Shown here: positions 9,967 through 21,352 of the stretch, one piece after another | Numbering within the stretch: the first letter of the stretch is position 1 | Layout of the letters: each line of letters begins with the position of its first letter | Assembly (NCBI GenBank): GCA_934045075.1 | Contig: OW203734.1 | Span: forward strand, 11,419,516-11,483,515 | Direction: 5' to 3' | From: Yponomeuta sedellus | Taxonomy: Eukaryota > Arthropoda > Insecta > Lepidoptera > Yponomeutidae | Length of the DNA stretch: 64,000 nt | Program-made: the position numbers and the translations under genes | Notes under the pieces: model-generated | Database searches by the model: none | Seen by the model: only the letters and a program-made list of their open reading frames with translations | What the model was told of the DNA's origin: nothing

Positions 9967-11103
9967 TACGAGGGGAGGTCCAAAAGTCCGCGGAATGAAA
10001 AGGTTAGAATTTAAATATTTCATTTATTTTATTTTTCCTTTTCAACATAGTCCCCCTTAAGATCAATTCACTTTTTGGATCATAAAATTAACTTTTGTAT
10101 ACCCTCGAAAAAATATTCTTTTTCTGTGCTGTCAAAATGGGCCGAAATAGCCTCCTTGACTTCTGCATCTTCCGAAAATTTTCTTCCTCGAAGGTATTTT
10201 TTCATTTTTGGAAAAAGATAATAGTCGCTGGAGGGCAGATCTGTACTATAGGGTGGTTGAACAAGTGCCTCGAACCCACATCTGTGTAAGGCAGCCATCG
10301 CTTTAGGACACTTGTGAACGGGCGCGTTGTCTTGCAAAAGGAGAACCCCACGCGACCATTTTCCTCTTCTTTTTTCTTTGATCACTGCTTTCAGTTTTTC
10401 TAGTAGTGAAGCATAATAGTCTCCGGTTATGTTGACACCTTTTTCTTTGTAATCTATCAACAAAATTCATTCAGAGTCCCAAAACACCGTCGCCTTTCGT
10501 CTTGCCCACTTTTTCTGACACCTTAAACTTCTTAGGGGGAGGTGTACCCTTTTTATGCCACTGCATCGACTCTTGCTTTGACTCGGGTTCATAATGATGA
10601 ACCCAAGTTTCATCTCCAGTGACAATTCGGGCCAAAACACCGCTTGGTTCTTCGCCACAGACCTCCAAAAAGTGCTTCGACGCATCGACTCGTTGCTGTC
10701 TTTGAATTGGCGTAAGCATTCTCGGCACCCATCTTGCACTGACTTTTGTCATACCAAGGTGGTCATGGAGTATCCTCAAAATTGTGATTTCTGATACTCC
10801 AGTTAATGCAGATATCTGTTTCTTTTTCAACCAGGCATCTTCCAGTACAAGTTTTTCGATTTTCTCGACGATATCCGATGTGGTGGCGTCAATAGGGCGT
10901 CCCGGGTGAGGGTCATCTTCTATTGAATCTCTTCCTTGTTTGAAAAGTCCATGCCACTTGTAAACTATTGTTTTAGAAGGGCATTGGTCCCCATACACGG
11001 CTCCCATTTCTTCCATTATGATTTTCGGAGTTTTTTTTGTTTGGTGACGAACTTGATAACGGCACGATGTTCAATTTGGTCCATTTTTGCAGATTACCTC
11101 GTA
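9967..11103 (-). mobile_element. mariner element (DD34D), inactive
   Basis: About 1.13 kb, flanked by TA at 9967-9968 and 11102-11103, as expected for mariner insertion. The left end CGAGGGGAGGTCCAAAAGTC and the right end (minus strand) CGAGG...CAAAA share only a short inverted start, so the right TIR is degraded or partly deleted; the spacer between the right end and the transposase ATG is under 20 bp, which is short for the family. The transposase gene fills nearly the whole element. Mariners move DNA by cut-and-paste using a TIR-binding transposase. Confidence 0.85.
10038..11084 (-). pseudogene. mariner transposase pseudogene
   Basis: ATG at 11084-11082 starts MDQIEHRAVIKFVTKQ, a typical mariner N-terminus. 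A run of eight A (about 11031-11038) then shifts the frame; one more A would join it to the 181-codon frame at 11016-10471, which carries the paired helix-turn-helix region (VYKWHGLFKQGRDSIEDDP, GRP linker, GVSEITILRILHDHLGM) and the first catalytic aspartate in VTGDETWVHHY. A second break at about 10465-10470 leads to the 127-codon frame 10463-10080 with the second aspartate in LLQDNAPVH and the third in PSSDYYLFP. Exactly 34 residues separate them, the DD34D spacing. A TGA at 10080 and another near 10068 precede the expected family C-terminus, GDYVEKEK, ending about 10038. At least two frameshifts and two stops make it inactive. Confidence 0.9.
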
Positions 11104-12534
11104 TGGACGGCCACTGTATCCGCTTTGTTGTGTAATCCTTAAATATGATAATTTAAATAAAGAAACATCTATGCGAAACACAAAGTTCTCGGAAATCTTA
11201 CTTTATTAAAAGCCCAAGGACTCGAATTCGAACAAAAGGAAAAGGTAGCCACCTTAATGCTGTCATTGAAAAGAAAAACGTTTTTATTGTCGTTTTCAAG
11301 TTTCCAAGGCCAGGACTGGAGTGTTTAAGCGTACTTTATTATTTATTGAATGAGATAATATAAAAAGTTTAGACAGCGCAGAAATACCTATGGACTTCAA
11401 ATATTACGTACGAGAAAACTTGAAATTATTTCAAATATATATGACGTTATGTTGGGGGTTTTTTATTTTTTATTTGAAAAAGGTCCTGCCACTATTCATT
11501 ATGTGGCAACCTTGAAGTCCGGAGGGTAAAATCATTTAATATCAAAAATAATTTAATGGTATGTTGGGGTTGATCCAAATTGATAAAGTAGGCATTAACC
11601 GGAAGACCATCCCTAAATAGTTGAACTCTGAACCCAAAAAGTTCCAGTTGGGTCGAATATTTTATTCAGTCAGAAACGTATCCGGCTTATTCCCCATTCT
11701 CAGCGGCTGACCTACTTTTTCACTGTAGCCGGATCCGCCCGGGAATCCCCTGTCACCTCTCAATTTAAAACCAACCAATCAGGGGCTACTCTTGATGCAA
11801 ATTTTAATCCCAATTTAACGACTGTTTATTTCAGAAGTTAATGAACATCTCAGTCATAGATTCTCTCTCAAAAAAAAAAACTGAATTAAGTCTCAGAACT
11901 CAGTAGAACTCAGACTCAGTCTTAAATTCTCTTTAAAAAAACTTATAACAATAAGACATAAATGTGTAAAAGTTGGTCTCTTTTTCGTTACCAAGGAATA
12001 TAAAATAATTGAGATCTAAATGAACGCCAAGCGTATTGGAGGTTCCATAAATCTTAACTGTAGGAATATGCAACTCTCTCAGAAAGAAATCGATCGCTCG
12101 ATGGCTTATTTGTAACCGAATAATATGCAATATGCCAAGTTTTACAGCAAATTAATTATACAGCAATACGTACATATTCCATAGCAAAGAACCCAAAAGA
12201 TCTCTTTTTGAAATGGCGCAAATCGGTAACATTCAGTAACCTAAATTAAACCACATCCTAATAACTTAAAAAATTTTTAGAAAATTACCCTCTTTTTCTT
12301 CATTACAATTCACAGCTCTGATCACTTTTTATAAATCTTGTATGCATACCCTGTACTCGGTTACGATAAAGCATCTATAAATTCCAAGTAGATCAGCAAT
12401 CGTCTATAAACTAAGCTATATTAAATTGCCTTGAGTTTTTAGAGTAGGTACTTTCTTTCAGTAATACTTTCATCCAATTCGCCATCAAATATACTACAAA
12501 ATAAAAAGAAACAGTAAACATCTTAAAATCTACA
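11104..12534. other. anonymous AT-rich interval
   Basis: No protein motif, repeat match or structured element recognised. A TCAGAACTCAGTAGAACTCAGACTCAGT stutter near 11892 is a short imperfect repeat. Open frames stay below about 65 codons. Confidence 0.45.
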
Positions 12535-12665
12535 CTATTTTATTTTTAATGCACTTATCCGTACTAAGGACAATAAGGATGGCCAGAGGTTCCGGGTTTG
12601 AATCCCGGCATGGGTGGATTTTTAGCCTTTAAATAGGTATCTTTAAAGGCTAAAATTTTGTTGAG
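12535..12665. mobile_element. SINE S, inverted composite copy
   Basis: The left part is the SINE S tail on the minus strand (TTTTTAATGCACTTATCCGT, CTAAGGACAA). It is joined directly to a plus-strand tRNA 3' half (GATGGCCAGAGGTTCCGGG, TTTGAATCCCGGCATGGGTG) and TTTTTAGCCTTTAAATAGG. The tail and body are therefore in opposite orientation, as after twin priming. TSD not clear. Confidence 0.65.
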
Positions 12666-12679
12666 TCTGAAATAAAGAA

Positions 12680-12830
12680 AAGGTAAGAATATTGTTTATT
12701 GTACACCAAAGCACATATTATAAAACAAGTAAATATACAAAGTACAATTGCCGCCCTTATTGCTATATGATCCATAAGGATCGTTGAATAAAACCATATT
12801 AATCACTCAAGAGTAACCGTTGGAGCCGAT
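12680..12830 (-). repeat. non-LTR 3' UTR, degenerate
   Basis: GTAAGAATATTGTTTATTGTAC then GTACAATTGCCGCCCTTATTGC follow the same order as 22-165 and 59215-59365. The stem-loop partner strand is mutated, so the hairpin is not preserved here. Confidence 0.55.
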
Positions 12831-13537
12831 AAGGGGCTTAGAGTAGTCTCCGATTCAATTAACAGCCAATGCAGGATACTCAGTGTGTGGATAAGCAGCT
12901 AGGTCGGGTATTGGATAGAAGATTACCATCATTAACACCGTTTGATGTGGGTAAATAGAGATGAGTTTTGTGTGTCAGCGGTGGGATAAAGCCTATTGAT
13001 ATTTGCTGATATTTTTGAGGATTACATGATCCGGCATACCCGAGTGGTTTCATGTATTTGCATTACATATAAGTTTTAACATTCGTATTTGGAATTGGTT
13101 TGAAAATAAAACTTTGTTTCTTTTAAATAAATATCAATTATTTAACCTGAAAAAAAATTCCAACAGTAAAAATTTACCTCTACGAAGAACTGCTTTAACT
13201 TGTCAAGAGATTTGGGCGGGAGTCGGGCGCAATAAAATTATGCACCGACGGCAGAACATCCCGACCTAGTTTCCTACTGGTTCTGAGAGTATTCTCACGT
13301 TGCTGATACGACTCTAACAATAACACCGTACTTATAGAATATATAATTATCTCCTTTTATTATACTTTAAGTAAACATTATAAATCTAACTAAAAGCTTT
13401 TTTTAGAACACACAGCCTTGAAATTATTGTAATTTTGACAAGATACTACCGTTTTAACAATATCACAATAAAATCCATTGCAAATTGTTGGAGTACGTAT
13501 AATATGACTTCACAATCAGGCGCATAATCTTCTGTCC
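12831..13537. other. unassigned interval
   Basis: Nothing recognised; no long open frame, no match to other repeats in the window. Confidence 0.4.
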
Positions 13538-13642
13538 CACACTGACAAATTTATGCATAAACTGACACCTGTATCCTGGAAGGTTAGATAGAGACCAGAC
13601 CTTATTTCGCTTCATCCATTAGGCGCTGCATGAACTCTACTA
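13538..13642 (-). pseudogene. element E C-terminal scrap
   Basis: On the minus strand: TTCATGCAGCGCCTAATGGA, GATGAAGCGAAATAAGGTCT, GGTCTCTATCTAACC, then CCAGGATACAGGTGTCAG. This follows the coding end of element E at 23700-23815 with gaps. No intact frame remains. Confidence 0.5.
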
Positions 13643-13824
13643 ACGTATCAGGGGATATTTGGTCGTCATAAAGTCCCCCAAGAGCAAGATAGGAGCTTGA
13701 TCAAAATAACTCACCCTCCTTGTAACCGGAACTTCAAACTCAACCATATGCCGTTAGTTGCGGTGTTGCATATTTTCAGTTCTTCTATATGGAGTAGAAA
13801 CAATTTAAGAAATAATGGTTGTAT

Positions 13825-13872
13825 TCTTATTCTGGTCGTGCATGAAAGTGTTCTCTATCTATCTATCTAGAA
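13825..13872 (+). repeat. non-LTR 3' end with (ATCT)n tail
   Basis: GTCGTGCATGAAAGTGTTC is followed by CTATCTATCTATCTAG. It matches the ends GTGCAATAAAGTATTCTCTA at 21785 and 41310, and its inverse occurs at 26755. Only the last 50 bp can be aligned. Confidence 0.45.
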
Positions 13873-13892
13873 ACCTGCATTCTAACCCAGAC

Positions 13893-13985
13893 TCAGAGTA
13901 AACGCTGAGAAGCGTTCGAAATGTAGGCAGATGTATAGAAGAATGCTGAAAATATCATGGACAGACAGAGTAAATGATGACACTT
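13893..13985 (+). pseudogene. non-LTR retrotransposon RT scrap (YRRMLKISWTDRV)
   Basis: One frame reads AEKRSKCRQMYRRMLKISWTDRVND. The YRRMLxISWTDxV block is a recurrent motif in the C-terminal region of insect endonuclease/reverse-transcriptase proteins. Both sides leave the family abruptly, so only about 30 residues remain. A 91-codon frame starting at 13931 contains it, but the rest is not gene-like. Confidence 0.6.
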
Positions 13986-16007
13986 CATTGCAAAGAAAAG
14001 ACGTTTCCTTTGTTTCAACATGTAGCTCATCCGGAATAACACAAGGAAATTACGATGATAATAATGTCGTCGTCGACATTGGTTCCAGAGACGTATCGAA
14101 TTCGTATCGAGTCGGTATAAAAACGGGTCCGTTGTTCAGAGCACACATTTCACTCATCAGCCTTCTAGCGGCTCTGGTGGACCTAAACCAAGTTTCATTG
14201 AGTTAGCCAAAAATATTTCGTTGAAATATTCCACAGAGTTTTCACCAACTGGCTTTGTCAGGTTAACCTGTTGATAGACTAAATAAATTTCGGGCATAGA
14301 GAGTAGCTTACATATTGCGAAAAATATTCATTAGAACGCCGTGGATTCCCTTTATGAAATATTTCATTTTAATTAATGTAACTAGCCGTTTTCCTTATCT
14401 TATGCTTCTCTGAGTCTCGACAAGGTCGTCAACGTCACATATAATTTTCTGTCTTCATGCGAACCATAGCATAACTAACGAAGCTAACAAGGTATTTGTT
14501 TGTTCATTCTCAAGTTACTCTCATTTTCATTCTACAAGTCTTTATCCCTATTTTTTGTCATAATCTCGTGAAGAAGTCTGTAACTGTCATGATAAAGCAC
14601 ATGCTTGGAATTACTAATCTTTGTCTTTAACAAGAATAAAATATGCATTTGACATTTGCAATTGGCTAACCCTGGTTTCTTCCTACCTCTCCAATTTACG
14701 GCGTAAGTTCAATGTTTTATGAATTCGTACTTTCACATTTCTGACTCTATGGACTCGACCCATTATTAACGTACTTCAGTAAACCCGTACTCTAAAATCT
14801 CTTCACCCGTTGGACCAAGCAAAGAAACCAGCCGATCAACCAGCCGCAGGACTCAATTAAAATACAGCTAACCATAGGATTAATCGGGTATGTAGGCCGA
14901 CATTCTGCAGCGTATTCTAAAATCCCCCCCAATCTAATTTCCGATCCGTGAAGCTCAGTGTAAAAATCCGCCCGAAAGTAGGGTAACCATTGGATATGAC
15001 TTTTCCGGACACGTCCGTAATGGCGCTCATTCTGGTCTCTGTGAAGAATGCAGCGTTTTTTTTACTATTTATCAGGTTTATTTATTGATCGACACGAAAA
15101 ACCTTAATTGGATAGTCAAGAACAAACAAATAGACTAGTTTATTTTCGCTGTCCGCAACAGACTCCGCATAATGCACAGAAAGTCTGGAAAACTTTCTGA
15201 AAAACCAGGAATTTCGTCCGAAATTTCATTGTTGAGTCTGCTAACCCTTCTCGAAAGCAGGCTTGTGATCAGGAAAGGATGGGATGCAAAGACGTCAGTG
15301 GCGGCGACTATTAATTATGCAGCGCTTAGTTTCGCTGAGCTGACCCAGTTCAGTTGGACGTGTGGAGAACATCTGGTAGCGCTTTAAGCGCTTAAATCCC
15401 ATGTGATTTAGCATCGGCTGTCCACACCCGTTAGCTCGGCGGCTTGGGAGTAAAAACGTTAAATCTGGGCTTTAAAAGAAATCACATTTTTTTTGCTGTG
15501 CTATAAAGTGTTCTTCATCTATGTATTAATGTCAGTTTAATTCCGATATAAAGCCGTATTGTTAGGTAATCGGTTTAATATTCCTTCTTCCCTTCATGGG
15601 AACCTGTGCCTTGCCATACCAGTGTGCAATTTCTAATTGTACAAACTCAATTCTAATGGGGATTTTAAGAGTTTGTTATAAAGGGAAACTTTAATTCTAT
15701 TGAATACTTATTTCTTTTCACTGACACAGGTCTTGATTTATTTTTAGATTCAGGTTTCCTCGAGCGAATATTTTTGATATATTTCCTCGAAGGCATCCGT
15801 TGCAAAATAATCGCTTGCATGAACTTGAATACATCTTTCATTCATTGGAGTACACTAGTGGCTTTCGGTACAAAGACGGCTGGAATTTTTCATTTTTATA
15901 CACCGCGAAACATTTAATCGGACAATTTTTTTACATGGGACTCCTTGGTAAGCACTTTACATTATTATTTGTCATCTTAAATATATTGACAATTTGATTT
16001 CTTGGTG
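13986..16007. other. anonymous interval
   Basis: No element or gene recognised over 2 kb. Open frames (up to 91 codons) lack domain-like sequence. This is one of the least repeat-like stretches and could be unique intergenic or intronic DNA. Confidence 0.45.
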
Positions 16008-16215
16008 CAGACGAGGTGGGAAGAAGGCATGTGGGCAGTAGCCGTGAGCCGGGCGGTCGGTGGGTAGACCAACTGCCCGGTGGTCAGATGATGTGGTCAA
16101 GTCGGCAGGGAGCCCGTGGATGTGAATGGCGAGAGACCGTGTCGGATGGCGTGATGGGGTATAAACCTATACCCAGCACTGGGCAGAAGTGGGTTGATGA
16201 TGATAATGATGAACG
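16008..16215 (+). pseudogene. RTE C-terminal fragment with (TGATGA) end
   Basis: Read across frames it gives GRSVGRPTARWSDDVVKSAG, then an ARDRVGWR-like piece and a TQHWAEVG end, the counterpart of GRPPARWTDDLKKVAG...YVQQWTAIG at 53500-53640. It ends in GATGATGATAATGATGA, as that copy does. At least two frame breaks; 5' truncated. Confidence 0.65.
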
Positions 16216-18180
16216 CGGGGCAGTATAATCTTCTGGGTAACACTACAAAAACCGCGAGTGCGAGTCGAACTTACGCTTCGGATTTTGTACCAACCCGTTG
16301 GTACCGAACACATCATATACGTCTTTGTACCTACTTACTCAATAAATTTTTTTTTTATTCAATTCGGAACCTAGCCGAAATTGCAGTTGACGTGTTTGCG
16401 CCTGCCAAAAGGTGTTTAGCACTGAACGAATCTCCAAGTAACTAGAAGGCAAAGTTATTCGTTTTTATCGATCATCCGTCTTTTGTTTTTTTCTTGTCAT
16501 AAAATATTAGCACAAGTTGACAAGAATGTACTAAAACTAAGACTCTAGCAAAGACTTCGTATTTCTTCTCACAATTCTACGAGGCACATAAAGGATTAAT
16601 CCTTCTCTCTCATTATTATTTAGTGTTAAAACTTAGGGACAACAATATAACCACGCCAATTTATTAGAAATCACGTCGTGCTGATAAGCTCTCCATTACG
16701 TAATTTCTCCACGGTGTGGCCTCATTCCATTAATTTTTTTCGCAGATCGGAACTGTCAAATACTTTTCACAAATATTTTGACACTCAGAAACGTCAAAAT
16801 GGGTAACTCAATACAGTGACGTTTGACTGGTAGTAGACACAAGTGCAGGATTAGAACACTATGGACTAAAACTCAATCAGAGTAATCCCAACTGCAAATA
16901 TAACCTAAATGTTTTCATGGTTTCTCAATTGGATAGTTCCATAATTAATACTGTTGTTTATACAAGAACACCTAGAATAGTTTACATTTTTGTTACACCC
17001 TGTATGATATATTCCGCTCGTGTTCTATAAAGTTTCCCGAGAATTTTATTTTGCTCCATAAATCTTACGGGCGAACTCTGAAGGAACTACACCTCAAGTG
17101 TCGCGTCGCAAGAGCGTACAGTCAAAGCAATCTTGGGTGTAGCTCTTAACGCCGCATTATAAGACCTATTATCGCCTCTCCGGGTATCGCTGGCTGCACT
17201 ACAACTCCACTACAAGGATTACGAAGTTGAGACACGACTATACTCCGATAGTCACCTATTTAAGTTTTCCCATCTCGGCAGTTTGCGTTCCGACGCAAGC
17301 CACCCACTTCCGAAGTTAGGCTTTTACTAAGTTCATCATTGCCCACGATACCTGAAAGTCAGATACTATTGGGTGGGTAACTCCACCAGACTAGACATTT
17401 CGATTGATGTAGCCTGCGGGGCGCGATTCACGCATATCTGAGGCGATGATGATTCGATAGCAGATTCGATAAGATCTGCTTATTGCATTCCAGACATAAT
17501 AATCAAATCAAATGATACAGTCTTACATTGGCTGTGATGATTTTATAGCTGCTCCTGAGTAATCTTTTAAGGAATCATGTTTTTCTAAATACTTAATTAA
17601 ATACAGTCGTTATATAATATTATTTTAAAGAAGTCTAACAGCACTGTGTAATATAATTAGGGCAATTACACGTAATTGGCGACTTGAAGATTTCTCTTCA
17701 CTTATAGATACAACAAAGATAATAGAGAAACTCTAACGAAGCTTTGTTAAGCCAATTTGTCAACAATTTCAATTTAATGTGTTCACTTGGAACCATAAAT
17801 ATGAATAAAGCGAAGGAGTAAAGTTAAGGAAGTTATAAAACCGCAGACTGTTACTGGGGAGTAAAAATAATAATAAAAATAAAACAAATCCGACTGCTCA
17901 GCATTAACTGCTGTGCAGGCGTCGTAGTTAAAGGTCAGAATACCAGCGCCTTAATTCTGCTAGTGCATTACACTACAACAGATAAATAGACTGGTCATGT
18001 GACGAGTTTTTTTGTACCTTAGATTTAAAGCAGCAATGAAATGAAATCGACGCGTTCGTGCAATTTTCATTGTAGTACAATGCATCAGAATCTAGAGGCA
18101 GTTTTTTATTTTGGTCTTTTCAGTGATGTTGTTTAGTTAACCCATGGTAGTGCAATCTAATGCCGATTAGCAAGATTAGA
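16216..18180. other. anonymous interval
   Basis: No gene seen. 16240-16440 has a GCGAGTGCGAGTCGAAC stretch reminiscent of 5390-5590. Around 16995 TTACACCCTGTATGATAT looks like the end of an ACAGGGTG-type element (compare 9825 and 51481), without a partner found. 17030-17440 appears single-copy. Confidence 0.4.
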
Positions 18181-19220
18181 TGGCACTACAGTGCCATCTA
18201 GTGCATATGAAGGGGACTTCTTGCAAATAGTTCGGAATATACTTGTTCATCGGATTTATGATGCTTTTGTATAGCCCAAATCACCCGCGCAATTATGACG
18301 TATCTATAGATATCAAATTCTGAAAACTTAAGACGTTTTAAGAGAACACACAAAACATACGAGGAACCCAAAAACATTATCCTTATTTTCGGCACCATAG
18401 GAGTCCGGTTAAAAACATAGGGAATATTTGGAATATATACAAAGATACACAAGGAAATTACTGTGATGCGCTCACACGAAGAAATCTATTTCGAGCTCAC
18501 CACTACTTTATTCACAGGCTTCATTCTGGCACTACAGTGCCATCTAGTGCATATGAAGGGAACTTCTTGCAAATAGTTCGGAATATACTTGTTCGTCGGA
18601 TTTATGATGCTTTTGTAAAGCCCAAATCACCCGCGCAATTATGACGTATCTATAGATATCAAATTCTGAAAACTTAAGACGTTTTAAGAGAACACACAAA
18701 ACATACGAGGGACCCAAAAACATTATCCTTATTATCGGCACCATAGGAGTCCGGTTAAAAAAAAAGGGAATATTTGGAATATATACAAAGATACATCAGG
18801 AAATTACTGTGATGCGCTCACACGAAGAAATCTATTTCGGGCTCACCACTGCTTTATTCAAAGGCTTCATTCTGGCACTGCAGTGCCATCTAGTGCATAT
18901 GAAGGGAACTTCTTGCAAATAGTTCAGAATATACTTGTTCGTCGGATTTATGATGCTTTAATATAGCCCAAATCACCCGCGCAATTATGACGTATCTATA
19001 GATATTTAAATCTGAAAACTTAAGACATTATGAGAGAACTACAAAACATACGAGGGACCCAAACACATAATCCTTATTTTCGGCACCATAGGAATCAGGT
19101 TAAAAACATACGCAACTTCTGGAATATATACAAAGATACACCAAGAAATTACTGTGATGCGCTCACACACAGAAATCTATTTCGGGCTCGCCACTGCTTT
19201 ATTCACAGGCTTCATTCTGC
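18181..19220. repeat. three tandem copies of a 346-bp unit
   Basis: Units start at 18181, 18527 and 18873, exactly 346 bp apart, and the third ends near 19219. Copies 1 and 2 are nearly identical; copy 3 is more diverged toward its right end. Each unit begins with a palindrome, GGCACTACAGTGCC in copies 1 and 2 and GGCACTGCAGTGCC (a perfect 14-bp palindrome) in copy 3. Minus-strand frames of 84 and 66 codons overlap copies 1 and 2 but are not kept in copy 3, so protein coding is doubtful. It resembles a short satellite array or a tandemly multiplied MITE. Confidence 0.9.
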
Positions 19221-19487
19221 ATGCCATCAATGCCAGTTTTATTTCTCTCAAAGGAGTCACTTGGGTTGTAAACATTTCCCTCTAGTAGTTTTGCGATAAA
19301 ATACAGACAGTTGAGCAAGCTATCACAAAATGCCAGCTCTTGCCAGTTTACCGAGATGATTCATGACTTCCTCAGTGAAGAAGGTACGGTCTGCGAATAT
19401 TACCAGGAGTTGATACTGACTTGGTACCTTCAATGAATTTCATCAAATCTTTGAGAAATTTTATGGGCACTATAAATTTAAACGTAA

Positions 19488-19562
19488 CGTGTTTGAGGTG
19501 TTCAACTACTACAGCGCTTGAAATTGCCAATCTGCGGTAGGCACTTGTAGTAATTAAGTCCA
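19488..19562 (+). repeat. SINE C tail fragment
   Basis: GAGGTGTTCAACTACTACAG, GCTTGAAATTGCCAATCTGC and GGTAGGCAC match the middle of SINE C at 20250-20300. Head absent. Confidence 0.5.
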
Positions 19563-19584
19563 TACATTTTTTCTGCCTGAAGCG

Positions 19585-19812
19585 CTCGTGGCTTGGTCGA
19601 ATCGAGTGATTGCCATTACATCGCTGTCATGTAATGGCAGTCGTTAAGCCATGTCAGAGGCCTTATGGGCGGCTTGATAACTTCTGACAGTAAGGTCCGC
19701 CACTGTCTTAAAATCCTCCACTTACCCAGATTTGGCCCCCGTGGTGAAGTATAACCTTACCTTCCTGCGTTGCAGGAAGAGACCTGTGCCCCAGCAGTGG
19801 GGACTTTTTTTC
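19585..19812 (-). repeat. B repeat
   Basis: Contains GCGCTCGTGGC, TCATGTAATGGCAGTCGTTA, GGCGGCTTGATAACTTCTGA, CAGTAAGGTCCGCCACTGTC and the hairpin CTTCCTGCGTTGCAGGAAG followed by CCCCAGCAGTGGGG. Same order as other B copies; the CACGTTAAG/AGCGCTTCCGTG block is missing. Confidence 0.65.
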
Positions 19813-19815
19813 TGA

Positions 19816-20160
19816 GTAGGAGCATATGCCCTGCGGTGGGACGTATATACGTATTTATCTCATTAAAAAAAACTAAGGCTTATAGCTGCATAGTTCGTTA
19901 TCCCTCTGGCGGTGTTGAGCTAATTCTCGCAGCTGCATAGCATGCTATGCAGCTCTACTGCCACTGAAGCTCTAATAGTTCGCCTTGTGCTAATTGGGCT
20001 TTATGATATAAGTTTGTTAATAAATGGCGGACTATCGCTGGAAGGCACGACCACTCATCGTCTCTTAAGCGGTGTTTATTTTCTACTTGGTCCGTAAATT
20101 TAAGTGTTAGCAAGAAAGAGTGAATAGAATTGCTTTTGCCCGAGAACAGACTATCTGCTT
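19816..20160. repeat. SINE C end plus 24-bp perfect palindrome
   Basis: 19817-19850 GGAGCATATGCCCTGCGGTG GGACG matches the SINE C terminus at 20315-20345. Downstream, 19931-19954 is a perfect palindrome AGCTGCATAGCA / TGCTATGCAGCT. The remainder is unassigned. Confidence 0.5.
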
Positions 20161-20164
20161 AATT

Positions 20165-20352
20165 AGTTAGTTGTACATTTGTGAAGTTATAGTAGCAATA
20201 CGACTCGCTAATAGTGAAGGAAATCATCGTGAGGAAACCTGAGTGTCGGAGGTGTTCAACTACCACAGCGGTTGAAATGGCCAATCCGCCGTGGGCACGC
20301 CCTCTCTGAGAGAACACATGTGCCCTGCAGTGGGACATATTATATAGGCTAA
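20165..20352 (+). mobile_element. SINE C, body and tail
   Basis: TTTGTGAAGTTATAGTAGCA, AATACGACTCGCTAATAGTG, GAGGAAACCTGAGTGTCGGA, GGTGTTCAACTACCACAGCG and a GTGCCCTGCAGTGGGACAT end follow the order of the copies at 34625 and 55656. The tRNA-like head is truncated. Confidence 0.65.
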
Positions 20353-21185
20353 ATAAACAAAAACTCACGCCGGCGTGTCAGTACTATCTATTTATCGGTA
20401 AGATTTTTCCAGTAAATAATACGTCCAAAAATGTCTTGCACAATGATATTTGCAAAACTATGTATAGATAAAATATGACTGACAACTCTGTCAAGTTTAT
20501 CCCCGGATACGCATGCATCTATTTTTCTTACTTAACCATTGACTTGGCATAAGTCGTCTTTACTTTCTCTGGAGTTCTTTTAAGAAATAACCATTTAAAA
20601 CTTTATGTAACTCATCCATCCATCCGCACGTCAAATACATTAACAGTCAACTCTAACAAAAATGCTACATTTTGAGCTTCCTGATGAACCTGGTATTTGA
20701 AAAGTGTACTCTACTTAAGTTTTCCATCAAGTTACAATTGAATTTGATTACCCAATTTCGTGTGTATAAAAAGGAAATTACTTACATCCAGAATGAAAAC
20801 GCGTGGGCTTTACAAGATTATTTAACATAATAACCGAAGAAAACAATAGGATCATAATAATTTCAATTATTTCTTATTCATCTTGTTCTTGTTTGTTATT
20901 TTTAGGCTTATCCTAGTTTAGTTATCTCTGAGATCCATCCTGTGTTAATTCATATTAATAAAGATATTGTATCTGTATTATTTTGTTCTTCTGCTTTGTA
21001 TCTTTATAGTGATCTATTCTTATAAGTTAGTGAAAGCTATTTTTGACTTTATTGACACGTTAATTGATTGCAGATATTTTTGTTAAAGAATATTAATAAA
21101 AATAATTTGTGTTGCAATAGGTCATTGGTTACAATCTCTTTATTCTTCTATAGATAAGGTCTGAAAGGAATACCAAATCACTTTT
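20353..21185. other. unassigned AT-rich interval
   Basis: Nothing recognised. No coding motif or repeat shared with the window. Confidence 0.4.
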
Positions 21186-21300
21186 ACTAATACTAGCTGA
21201 CTCCGCAAACGCTGTTTTGCCATATTAACTAGCCTACGAAATATATTCAAACCTATCAAACATACGCAAAAAATCATAGAAATTGCTGAATCCATTTCGG
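21186..21300. repeat. dispersed repeat (ACTAGCTGACTCC)
   Basis: ACTAGCTGACTCCGCAAACG, CTGTTTTGCCATATTAACTA and GCCTACGA are repeated at 31208-31308. This kind of segment is common in lepidopteran repeats; no class can be fixed from 110 bp. Confidence 0.5.
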
Positions 21301-21352
21301 AGGAGAGCGATAACGAACACTGTGACACGAGATTATTATTAGATTAGAGAGG

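Noticed and set aside
13931..14206. 91-codon frame as a host gene
   Set aside because: Only its first 15 or so residues are meaningful, and they are a retrotransposon scrap.
9825..17010. ACACCCTGTAT motifs at 9825 and 16995 as ends of one element
   Set aside because: Same-sense motifs 7 kb apart with a complete mariner between; no matching inverted partner.
18198..18744. Repeated minus-strand frames of 84 and 66 codons in the 346-bp units
   Set aside because: They repeat because the DNA repeats; copy 3 does not keep the frame.
18181..19220. CRISPR-like array
   Set aside because: Long direct tandem units without spacers in a eukaryotic setting.
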